Assembly (NCBI GenBank): GCA_048268845.1
Contig: JBLWUQ010000016.1
Location: forward strand, 5,266 to 69,265
Direction: 5' to 3'
Length of the DNA stretch: 64,000 nucleotides
DNA from: Muriiphilus sp048268845
GTDB lineage: Bacteria > Pseudomonadota > Alphaproteobacteria > Rhodobacterales > Rhodobacteraceae
The stretch's first letter is position 1, and every line of letters starts with the position of its first letter. The notes under the pieces are model-generated. The model saw only the letters and a list, made by a program, of their open reading frames with translations. It was not told where the DNA came from and did not search any database. Positions 17,932 through 26,198 of this stretch are shown piece by piece. Position numbers and translations under genes: made by a program.

Positions 17932-18761
17932 TTTATTTACCCCCCTTTACAAACCCGGACCGGACAGAACCGCGCAGACTGCGGCCTGGTTGAACGATCC
18001 GGATGCCCCCACCCAAGGGCAGATGCGGATATCCCAAGGACTGATGTGGGTATATGCATCTGTCGCCCGCTCGCTCGAGCTTCGATGCGTGGGGATATGA
18101 AATTTCCCCTTGATAACCAACACCGCCGCCGAAAAACCCGCGACGAACGACATGTTCATACTACATATTCATGACAACACTTCGCGCTTCTTGACCTGAC
18201 ATATGCAAGCGACCCCAGGTCGGTAAATCGTCACTCACTAGCACTAAGTAATATAGCACTTCTTTCGGCTGATGTCCGCCTGTTTTTTTGAAGCGATCGG
18301 CAAGGTGGCGGCGGCGTGGCCGGGCCGGGCGGATCCCGACCACTCGCCCGGATGGCGTATCACCCCTAATCCTTTTATCTGCGCGCCCTGATTTCATCAA
18401 GAAAATCATTTACTTACCGACGCGCCGCTCCGCTAACCCCATGTCTAGGTTAACGGATGCCCCCGATCGGTGGATGATATTCGAGTCACAAGTAGGTGCG
18501 TGATGGCAAATGCCCCAAGGGCTGCTGCGGCGAGGGTACAGGGACGAGTTTTCATCGAATCACTCGCATCGAACCCTCCGAAATGATCGCACCATGGGGA
18601 GGAGGTGAACGAACGAGAATCGCACAGTGATATACGGGTGAACCTCGGATCGAGTTATCGTCTGACGAACCCAAACTATAATCCAAACAAAGACTCACCT
18701 GCAAGTTGATCGCTTTATATGGACTGGCGATCCCGCAGGTATCCAACTTGGAGATACCGAA
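17932..18761. other. 830-bp divergent regulatory region
   Basis: No credible gene. More AT-rich in places than its surroundings. It separates the LuxR gene (minus strand) from the secreted-protein operon (plus strand). Seen within it: the direct repeat TAGCACT at 18239-18245 and 18254-18260 (15-base spacing), and a TATAAT at 18677-18682 upstream of the glycine-rich gene. Long leader sequences like this suggest several regulators act here. Confidence 0.6.
18654..18682 (+). promoter_or_regulatory. Candidate promoter of the glycine-rich gene
   Basis: A perfect -10 TATAAT at 18677-18682 with a poor -35 (TTATCG, 18654-18659) at 17-base spacing, about 80 bases before the start codon. A weak -35 with a strong -10 is what an activator-dependent promoter would show. 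Inference. Confidence 0.35.
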
Positions 18762-20477
18762 ATGGACGATGTCAAGAACAACACACTGGCTGGCGGTAGC
18801 GTCATCATCAACGGTGGCGGAAACACCTACGAAGCCGGCAATGGCGGCGACAGCGGCAACGGCGGCAACGGCGGTAGCGGCGGCGGCGGCGGCGGTGGTG
18901 GTGGCTCCGGCGGCAATGGCGGCAACGTCGGCAATGGCACTCACTTCGATCATCACCATGATGACCCCGCATATGACCCGATACAGCTGCAGCAGCAGAA
19001 ACAGCAACAGCAACAAAAGGTCGAAGCCAACAACGACAACGACAACAGGGACACCAACACCAACACCGTCAACAACGCCCCGACAATCACTGTCGACGTT
19101 GATGTCCTTCCTGATGGGTGGCCGGACGGGTGGGAGCCGTCGGACGATGACTTTGCCGATATCGACCTGAAGGATAATGCAACTGCCGGCGACTTCATCA
19201 TGGCCAAGGGGAATCTCAACTACAGCCCCGGCGATGACATGAACCTCGAGGACATCCTCAACGGTGCCCTCACCGGTGCGGGCAACGATTCCGCGACGGT
19301 CAACGCGCAGTCCAACAAGCTGGTCGACAACGACACGCTTTCGGGCGTGACCAATGACGGCTACCTGTACCAGGACAACGACTCCCGCGGCGGCACGGCC
19401 AATGCTGAAGAAGGCATCGCAGCCGGCGCTGGTGGCGGCGAAGGCAGCGGCACGGCCAACACGGGTGGCGGGTCGGCTGACGGCGGCTTCGGCCTGGGCG
19501 GCTTTGCCCATGCTGGCGGTGGCACAAGTGGTGCAGGCGGCAACGCTTCCGCACAAGGCGGGACCGGAGCTGCTGGCGCTGCCGGAACGGCTATCGGTCT
19601 GGGCCTTGGCTTTGGCCATGCGGACTCCTCTGCCGGTGCCAACGGTGGCGATGGCGGGCATGCTGGCTCGATCGCTGCTGGTCTTGGGTTCGGTAAGGGC
19701 CATTCGGACGCTGATACGACCGGAGGCAGCTCGGGCTATGCCAGTGGCACTGGTAACGGTACCGGGTCTGGCGTAGCTGACTCCGACAACACCATTACCG
19801 GTGGCGGCGGTGCCGGCGGCGGTGGCGGCGGCGGCGGCGGCGGTTTGGCTGGCGGCGGCGGCGGTGGTGGCGGCGGCGGCGGCGGCGGAACCGGAAGCGG
19901 TCACTCCGACGCAGACGCCTATGGCACCGGAACTGGAAGCGGATCGGGCGCCAGCGGGTATGGCGGTGCTGCCAGCACGATCTCTGATGCTGATGGCTAC
20001 GGTGCCGGAACTGCGACTGCGGGCAACGCTGCCGGTGGTAACGGTGGTGGTGCGGTGGCAAGCTCCAGTGCGCTCAACAGCACGGCGGGCTACGGCGGCC
20101 ACAATGCGGCTGTGGGCGGCGCCGGTGGTGACGGCTACGGCGGTCACGCCTGGGGCGGCGACACTGGCTATGCCTATGGTGGCCAAGCGCTTGGCGGCGA
20201 CGTCGGTGCCAATGGCGGCACGGGCGGCGGAGGCGGCGCAGCGACCATTGGCGGTGGCGGTGCCGGCGGCAACGCGGGCATGTGGGGATCGCATAATGGT
20301 GACGACGGCTTCGTGACCGGCGAATCCTTCGCGTCGGCTGCGTCGCAGATCGGCACCGATGCGTTCAACCAGACCATCGTGATGGGTGCCAACGTGCTGG
20401 GCAACTCGGTCGACATGACCGTTGTCGGCGGCTCGTTCAGCTCCAGCTACATCGGCGACGACAGCGATGGCGCATAA
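18762..20477 (+). CDS. Very glycine-rich protein, probable type I secretion substrate
   Basis: A 571-residue, low-complexity acidic protein without a Sec signal. Order: short N terminus (MDDVKNNTLAGGSVIINGG), Gly/Asn-rich stretch, a His/Asp segment and Gln run near 65-90, a mixed middle with NSKLVDNDTLSG, about 300 residues of Gly/Ala/Ser/Asp repeats with long Gly runs, and an ordered C terminus with TIVMGANVLGNS and MTVVGGSF. That C terminus resembles the repeat units of the 696-residue protein encoded next. No RTX nonapeptides (GGxGxDxxx) were seen. GGAG lies 8 bases before the ATG. Cotranscription with an ABC/HlyD pair suggests secretion as a matrix or adhesive component; this is inference. 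Confidence 0.82.
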   Translation: MDDVKNNTLAGGSVIINGGGNTYEAGNGGDSGNGGNGGSGGGGGGGGGSGGNGGNVGNGTHFDHHHDDPAYDPIQLQQQKQQQQQKVEANNDNDNRDTNTNTVNNAPTITVDVDVLPDGWPDGWEPSDDDFADIDLKDNATAGDFIMAKGNLNYSPGDDMNLEDILNGALTGAGNDSATVNAQSNKLVDNDTLSGVTNDGYLYQDNDSRGGTANAEEGIAAGAGGGEGSGTANTGGGSADGGFGLGGFAHAGGGTSGAGGNASAQGGTGAAGAAGTAIGLGLGFGHADSSAGANGGDGGHAGSIAAGLGFGKGHSDADTTGGSSGYASGTGNGTGSGVADSDNTITGGGGAGGGGGGGGGGLAGGGGGGGGGGGGGTGSGHSDADAYGTGTGSGSGASGYGGAASTISDADGYGAGTATAGNAAGGNGGGAVASSSALNSTAGYGGHNAAVGGAGGDGYGGHAWGGDTGYAYGGQALGGDVGANGGTGGGGGAATIGGGGAGGNAGMWGSHNGDDGFVTGESFASAASQIGTDAFNQTIVMGANVLGNSVDMTVVGGSFSSSYIGDDSDGA

Positions 20478-20494
20478 GCGCTGAGCAACATCGT

Positions 20495-20520
20495 CCGGGC
20501 CCGGATTATTCCGGGCCCGG
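20495..20520 (+). terminator. Strong intercistronic hairpin between the two substrate genes
   Basis: CCGGGCCCGG (20495-20504), loop ATTATT, CCGGGCCCGG (20511-20520): a perfect 10-base stem just after the glycine-rich gene, without a T tract. It could protect the upstream message or partly stop transcription so that the glycine-rich protein is made in excess. Confidence 0.55.
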
Positions 20521-20621
20521 GCATCCGGTTTCCACAACAGGTTTTTGAGAGAACCGCAGATTTTGGCGAAAGAAGACCAAGAAGTATTACCATTGGAATT
20601 CAAAGCGAGGCTGCGAAGTAA

Positions 20622-22712
20622 ATGGATCGAGTAACCGAGATAATCGCCCACATGATCGGGATCTTCCACATCGTGCTGGAAGAAGAGCGGATGCGGGACG
20701 TCTATGAAAAGTTCAAGGCGTTGAAGGCAAAAGACCCCGAGCTGAAAACCCCCGACGGGGACGATATAAAATTCGAAGCGAAATATACGCTGGGCGATTT
20801 CGATCCTTATATCCGGTATTCGGATACGCCGCCCGACGCTCCGGTAGTGAATGACATCCCGAACATCTACGATGTATTCCTCCCCTGGTTTTCCCCGATC
20901 CATATATTCATCCAGAAATTCCTTCCGCCAGACTTCCCGATGTGGGGAAATGGCCAATCGCTCATGGTGATCGAGCCGCCGTCAAGCGTCGTGGTCATCA
21001 CCTATCAAAGCTCGTTCCTGTCGGACAACGACGTGATGCGGAACGGCGACGGCGACATGGCCCTCCCCGATCCCGCGGTGTTCCTGGCCGAGTTGCAGAC
21101 CTACGAGGTGATCGCTTCCGCGATCGCCAGCCCGTTCGACGTCGACATGATCGTTCCGGGCGAGACGGCGGGCGCGGACGCCATTGCGCTGCATGACTAC
21201 ATCGCGACGGTCGAGCCGGTGCCGCTGACCGGCGCTTCGGCGACCGTGCTGCATGGCGCGGACGCGGCCGGGGTGCACGTCAATGGTGAGGCCGCCGACG
21301 AGATGCCGGACCTCGACGACGTCCTGCCCGCATACATGGCGGACGACGAGGACGAAGACGAGGACGCGGCGGACGACGGGGATGCGGCGGACGACGAAGG
21401 ATCTGCGGTCGCCACGTCCGGCGACGCCGAGGGCGAGGACGCGAGCGCCGAGGACGCCGCGGACCACGAATGGCCCGACCCGTTCGAGGGGCTCGACGAC
21501 GTCGGCGGTGGCGGCGGCCCGTTCGAGATCGACGACGGACATGCGGTCGTCGCGGGTGCGAACCTGCTGGTCAACCAGGCCTCGATCATCTCGGCATGGC
21601 TGGACGCGCCGGTGATCTCGGTCATGGGTGACGTCGTCAACCTCGACGTCATTTCGCAGGTCAACGTGCTTGTGGATCACGACGTCGGCAGCATCGGGCA
21701 GGTTACCGGATCGGTCGCGCTCAATGCCGCGTCGTTTTCCTTCGCCAGCACGAGCCCGGAAGCCGATGGCACCGACGGCAAAGCCGAGGCTGGCGGCCAT
21801 GGCGGCAGCGGGCTTCCGGTCAACTGGGCCGTCACCCGGATCGACGGCGATCTCATCAGCCTCAACAAGGTCGTCCAGTATACCTTCCAGACCGACAACG
21901 ATTTCGCCGAGGTCAGCTTCAGCAGCACCAACACCTTTGTCGGCATGGGTGAAAACACCGTCATCAACCTGACGAACCTGCTCGAGATAGGTTTCGGCTA
22001 CGACCTGATCATCGTCGGCGGCAACATGATCTCGATCAACTGGATCAACCAGGTCAACGTGCTGATCGACAACGACATGATGTCCTATACCGGCATCGTC
22101 CCGACCAGCATGAGCGGCGATGACAACCTGTTGTTCAACGCGGCCATGATCAGCGGCGTGGGCGTGGACGGCTACGGCGCGATGCAGGGGAACTTCGCCA
22201 AGGCGGCGGACGATCTGGCCGAAGGGGGCGAGAACATCGACCGCAGTGTCGCCCATGACAGCGTGTTCGAAGGCGTCGACATCCTGCGGGTGCTCTATAT
22301 CGAGGGCGATTTCACCACGATCAACTGGATTGAGCAGACCAACATCCTGGGCGATTCCGATCAGGTGCATCTGGCGCTGGACGATTTCCAGGCGGCGACG
22401 GGCGGGGTGGTCAACGTGACCGCCGGCTCCAATGCCGTGATCAACATGGCGTCGATCAACGAGCACGGCGTCGATTCCAAGGTCATGGTGGGCGGCGACG
22501 TCTACGATGACGCGCTTCTCTATCAGGCAGAGCTGATCGACACCGATGCCGATCCCCTGGGCGTCAACATGCCGGCGCTCGCGTCCGAGGCGGTGGTGTT
22601 CCTGGCCGATGACATGATGTCGACCGATACCGGTCCCCTCGACGGGCCGATCATGCCGACGGCACCTGAAAGCACCACGTCGCCCGACATGATGCAAACG
22701 ATGCTTGCCTGA
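20622..22712 (+). CDS. 696-residue acidic repeat protein, probable type I secretion substrate
   Basis: No Sec signal peptide; an amphipathic helical N terminus of about 65 residues, an Asp/Glu-rich linker at about 239-290 (DDEDEDEDAADDGDAADDEG), then beta-type repeats. At least three units share a core like INxINQVNVLIDND: near residue 340 (VISQVNVLVDHD), 469 (NWINQVNVLIDND) and 564 (NWIEQTNILGDSD), with a weaker one near 410 (VVQYTFQTDND). Each is preceded by a hydrophobic strand and Gly-Asp/Asn (IIVGGNMISIN, YIEGDFTTIN). The pattern suggests a stacked beta-solenoid with Asp side chains that might bind calcium. It is not RTX. It lies directly upstream of the ABC transporter, 15 bases apart. 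Confidence 0.85.
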   Translation: MDRVTEIIAHMIGIFHIVLEEERMRDVYEKFKALKAKDPELKTPDGDDIKFEAKYTLGDFDPYIRYSDTPPDAPVVNDIPNIYDVFLPWFSPIHIFIQKFLPPDFPMWGNGQSLMVIEPPSSVVVITYQSSFLSDNDVMRNGDGDMALPDPAVFLAELQTYEVIASAIASPFDVDMIVPGETAGADAIALHDYIATVEPVPLTGASATVLHGADAAGVHVNGEAADEMPDLDDVLPAYMADDEDEDEDAADDGDAADDEGSAVATSGDAEGEDASAEDAADHEWPDPFEGLDDVGGGGGPFEIDDGHAVVAGANLLVNQASIISAWLDAPVISVMGDVVNLDVISQVNVLVDHDVGSIGQVTGSVALNAASFSFASTSPEADGTDGKAEAGGHGGSGLPVNWAVTRIDGDLISLNKVVQYTFQTDNDFAEVSFSSTNTFVGMGENTVINLTNLLEIGFGYDLIIVGGNMISINWINQVNVLIDNDMMSYTGIVPTSMSGDDNLLFNAAMISGVGVDGYGAMQGNFAKAADDLAEGGENIDRSVAHDSVFEGVDILRVLYIEGDFTTINWIEQTNILGDSDQVHLALDDFQAATGGVVNVTAGSNAVINMASINEHGVDSKVMVGGDVYDDALLYQAELIDTDADPLGVNMPALASEAVVFLADDMMSTDTGPLDGPIMPTAPESTTSPDMMQTMLA

Positions 22713-22726
22713 CGGGGTATTCAAGA

Positions 22727-24841
22727 ATGACTGTGAACGACACCAAGAGCTTCGCGCAGGCCACGCTGCACTTGCGGGCGGATGACGCGATAAGCCCGGA
22801 GGTCGCGCGGGCACAGCCCGAGGCACCGGGGGCGGAGCCGCTGAGGCTCAGGCCGGAGGACCGGGTCACGCCCGAGGACCGGGAGACGCCCGAAGACCGG
22901 GTCACGCCCGAGGACCGCGAGACGCCCGAGGGAAAACCCGTCTTCAAGACCAAGCAGGCGCCGGCGAGGGGGCTGGGCGGCGAGCAGATCGAGGGCAACA
23001 CCGGTCCGATCCTGAAATCCGAGGGCGGCGGCAAGCCGCCAAAGACCACCGGCGGCGGCAAGGGCGGTGGCGGCGGCGGCGGGTCGTCGGGGTTTCACAA
23101 ACGCGCGGCACCCGACCAGTTCATGCAGCAGCTCACCGACGGCACGCGCGTCGTCAAACGCAACCTGAGCTTCGTGATGCTGCTGACCTTCGCGACGAAC
23201 ATGCTCGTGCTGGCGATCCCGATCTACCTGTTCCAGATCTCCGACCGCGTGCTGACCAGCCGGTCGCTGGACACGCTGGTGATGCTGACGGTGGTGATCG
23301 TGGGCGCGGTGGTGTTGCAGTCGATCTTCGACGCGGTGCGCCGCTTCATCCTGATGCGCACCGCGGTCGAGGTCGCCGTGCGGCTCGGCGCGCCGGTCCT
23401 GAGCGCCGCCGCCCATGCGTCGCTGCATGACAACGGGCGGCAGTATCAGACGCTGGGCGACCTGCAGCAATTGCGCGGTTTCCTGACCTCCGGCACGCTG
23501 ATCGCGTTCCTCGACGTGCCGTTCGCGCCGCTGTTCATCCTCGCGATCTTTCTCGTTCACCCGCATCTGGGGATGATCGTCGTGCTCACCTCGGTGATCC
23601 TGATGATCATCGCGATGATCAACCAGAAGGCCACCGCCAAGCCCTTTGCCGAGGCGAACGTGGCCCAGAGCCGGGCCAACATGCATCTCGATTCCATGAC
23701 CCGAAACAGTCAGATCATCAACGCGCTGGCGATGGTTCCCGAGGCGGTCGCGCTCTGGGGTCGTGACACGGCCAATTCGCTGCGCGCGCAGGTGCTGGCG
23801 CAGGACCGCAACATCGCCTGGGCGGCGGTGTCGCGCGCCGCCCGGCTGCTGACCCAGATCGCCATGCTTGGCTGGGGCGCCTTCCTGGCGATCGAGGGCG
23901 AAATCACCGGCGGCATGGTCATCGCGGCCTCGATCATCGCGGGCCGCGCGCTGGCGCCGATCGAAGGCTCGATCGAAGGCTGGAACGGCTTCATCCTGTC
24001 GCGCGGCGCCTATGACCGGGTGCGGTCCCTGATGCAGAACTCGGTGCAGCGGTTCGAGAAACTGGTGCTGCCGAACCCCGAGGGCCGTCTGAACGTCGAG
24101 CGCCTCCTCTATGTCCCCGCCGGCACCAAGCAGGTGATCCTGAACGGGCTGACCTTCGGGTTGAACCCCGGCGAGTCGCTGGGCGTCATCGGCAATTCCG
24201 GCGCCGGCAAGACGACGCTGGGCAAGATGCTGGTGGGCTCGATCCTGCCGACCTCGGGCAACGTCCGGCTCGACCTGATGGACCTGCGCAACTGGGACAC
24301 GCGCCAACTGGGCGAGAACATCGGCTACCTGCCGCAGGACGTGCAGCTTTTCCCCGGCTCGATCAAGGCCAATATCGGGCGGATGCGCGCCGATGCGCGC
24401 GACGAGGACATCCACCGCGCCGCCGTCCTGGCCGATGTGCACGACATGATCGCGATGCTGCCGCACGGCTACGAGACGATGGTGCAGGCCGATGGCTCGC
24501 CCCTGTCGGGTGGCCAGAAACAGCGCATCGCGCTGGCCCGCGCCTTCTACGGCAATCCGCGTTTTCTGGTGCTGGACGAGCCGAACTCGAACCTCGACAC
24601 CGCCGGCGACCGCGCCCTTGCCAATGCGATCCGGCACGCGGGCGAACACGGCATCACCGTGGTCGTCATCACGCAGAAACCGTCGCTCCTGAGCGTGGTG
24701 GACAAGATCATGCTGATGGCCGACGGCAATATCGCGATGTTCGGCTTCCGCCAGCAGGTGCTGGAACAGCTTGCACAGCGCAGTCAGGGCGCAGGCAACC
24801 TGCCGCCCGCACAGGGCGGGCCGGGAGGGCCACGGGCATGA
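22727..24841 (+). CDS. Type I secretion system ABC transporter (permease/ATPase, PrtD-like)
   Basis: A 704-residue inner-membrane half-transporter powering protein export through a HlyD/TolC-type channel. Domains: an unusual N-terminal tail of about 135 residues with tandem VTPEDRETPED-like repeats and a Gly/Lys-rich stretch, six membrane helices (about 145-420), then an ATPase with Walker A GNSGAGKTTLG, signature LSGGQKQRIALAR and Walker B FLVLDEPNSNLD. The H-loop reads VVVITQKPSLL, with Gln in place of the switch histidine. No C39 peptidase domain is present. Gene order (two substrates, ABC, adaptor) indicates a dedicated exporter; the outer-membrane channel is not in the window. Confidence 0.93.
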   Translation: MTVNDTKSFAQATLHLRADDAISPEVARAQPEAPGAEPLRLRPEDRVTPEDRETPEDRVTPEDRETPEGKPVFKTKQAPARGLGGEQIEGNTGPILKSEGGGKPPKTTGGGKGGGGGGGSSGFHKRAAPDQFMQQLTDGTRVVKRNLSFVMLLTFATNMLVLAIPIYLFQISDRVLTSRSLDTLVMLTVVIVGAVVLQSIFDAVRRFILMRTAVEVAVRLGAPVLSAAAHASLHDNGRQYQTLGDLQQLRGFLTSGTLIAFLDVPFAPLFILAIFLVHPHLGMIVVLTSVILMIIAMINQKATAKPFAEANVAQSRANMHLDSMTRNSQIINALAMVPEAVALWGRDTANSLRAQVLAQDRNIAWAAVSRAARLLTQIAMLGWGAFLAIEGEITGGMVIAASIIAGRALAPIEGSIEGWNGFILSRGAYDRVRSLMQNSVQRFEKLVLPNPEGRLNVERLLYVPAGTKQVILNGLTFGLNPGESLGVIGNSGAGKTTLGKMLVGSILPTSGNVRLDLMDLRNWDTRQLGENIGYLPQDVQLFPGSIKANIGRMRADARDEDIHRAAVLADVHDMIAMLPHGYETMVQADGSPLSGGQKQRIALARAFYGNPRFLVLDEPNSNLDTAGDRALANAIRHAGEHGITVVVITQKPSLLSVVDKIMLMADGNIAMFGFRQQVLEQLAQRSQGAGNLPPAQGGPGGPRA

Positions 24842-26178
24842 CCGATGTAACCGTCTATGTCGAACCCGCGGAATGGTATGCGGATGTTCCGCGCTCGGTC
24901 CGCAAGCACATCGTGTTCGGGCTCCTGCTGTTCGTCGTGGCGTTCGGCGGGTTCGGGGTCTGGGCATTCCGCGCGCCGCTGGCCGCCGCCGTGATCGCGC
25001 AGGGCAGTTTCGTGGCCACCGGCCGCAACAAGATCGTGCAGCACCTCGAAGGCGGCATCATCCGCGAGATCCTGGTTGCCGAGGGCGATACCGTCCTCGA
25101 GGGGCAGGCGATCCTCGTGCTCGACGAGACCGCGGCGCTGGCAACCGAACGCGAGCTGTTCCTGCGGCAGGCGCGTCTCGAAGCCATGGAAGCGCGCATC
25201 CTGGCCGAAACCTCCGGCGCGGATACGCTGGTCTTTCCGGCCCATCTGGAAGCCTTGCGGTCCGATTTCGACGTGGCCTCGATGCTGGACGCGCAGACCG
25301 TCACGTTCGACGCGGCGTCGCAGCAATTGCGCAACGACATCGCCCTTCTGACCCTGAGCATCGACGCGCTCACCGTGCGCGCGAAGGGCTATCAGTTGCA
25401 ACTGGACTCGACGCGCACCCAGCTTGAGATCCTGCGCGAGGACATGGACGCCAAGCAGCAATTGCTCGACCGCGGCCTGGTTCGCCGCCCCGAGGTCAAC
25501 ACGATCCGGCGCGCGATCGCCGAGGCCGAGGGCCAGATCGGACGCCTGACCTCCGAGATCGACGAGATCACCGAGGTGACGAAACGCTACGTCGCCCAGA
25601 TCGAACAGACCGTCAGCGAGCGGCAGGGCGCGGCGCTTGACGAGCTTCAGCGGGTGCAGTCCGAACTGGAAAGCGTGCGCGAGCAGGCCCGTCGCGCCGA
25701 AAGCATCCTGCGCCGCTCGGAAGTCGTCGCGCCGGTGTCGGGGACGATTGTGACCATGCATTACCATACCGCGGGCGGCGTGATCGAAAGCGGCAAGCCC
25801 ATTGCCGAGATCCTGCCGTCGGGTGAGCCCCTGATCATCGAGGTCAGCATCGCGCGCACCGAGGTCGACGTGGTGCAGAAGGGGCAGGAGGCAACGGTCC
25901 GGCTGACCGGCCTCAACGCGCGCACCACGCCGGTCCTGCTGGGTGAGGTCATCTATGTGTCCGCCGACGCCATTCTCGACCGCAGCCAGCAATTGCCGCG
26001 CGAGGTCTATGTGGCGCGGGTGTCGGTGCCGCCCGAACAACTGGCGCGCGTGCGCGGCTTTACCCCGACGCCGGGGATGCCGGCCCAGATCATGATCCAG
26101 ACGGAAGAACGCACCTTCTTTCAGTATCTGATGAAGCCGATCACCGACAGCATGAACCGCGCCTTCCGCGAGCAGTGA
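24838..26178 (+). CDS. Type I secretion membrane fusion protein (HlyD/PrtE family)
   Basis: A 446-residue periplasmic adaptor: one N-terminal membrane helix (about 20-42, HIVFGLLLFVVAFGGFGVWAF), a lipoyl half-motif with VQHLEGGIIREILV, a long coiled-coil hairpin (about 100-290), the second lipoyl half and a beta-barrel domain with VVAPVSGTIVTMHYHTAGG. It bridges the ABC transporter and an outer-membrane channel. ATGA overlap with the ABC gene. Last gene of the operon; converges with comM. Confidence 0.94.
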   Translation: MTDVTVYVEPAEWYADVPRSVRKHIVFGLLLFVVAFGGFGVWAFRAPLAAAVIAQGSFVATGRNKIVQHLEGGIIREILVAEGDTVLEGQAILVLDETAALATERELFLRQARLEAMEARILAETSGADTLVFPAHLEALRSDFDVASMLDAQTVTFDAASQQLRNDIALLTLSIDALTVRAKGYQLQLDSTRTQLEILREDMDAKQQLLDRGLVRRPEVNTIRRAIAEAEGQIGRLTSEIDEITEVTKRYVAQIEQTVSERQGAALDELQRVQSELESVREQARRAESILRRSEVVAPVSGTIVTMHYHTAGGVIESGKPIAEILPSGEPLIIEVSIARTEVDVVQKGQEATVRLTGLNARTTPVLLGEVIYVSADAILDRSQQLPREVYVARVSVPPEQLARVRGFTPTPGMPAQIMIQTEERTFFQYLMKPITDSMNRAFREQ

Positions 26179-26198
26179 CGCGCAAGGCCGGGTCGCGG

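Noticed and set aside
18552..20957. 801-codon minus-strand frame across the glycine-rich gene
   Set aside because: Complement of Gly codon repeats gives an artificial Ala/Thr/Ser/Val-rich frame; no start signal, no domain.
18762..22712. RTX calcium-binding nonapeptides in the type I substrates
   Set aside because: Searched by eye for GGxGxDxxx arrays; many Gly residues but no regular nonapeptide, so not called RTX.
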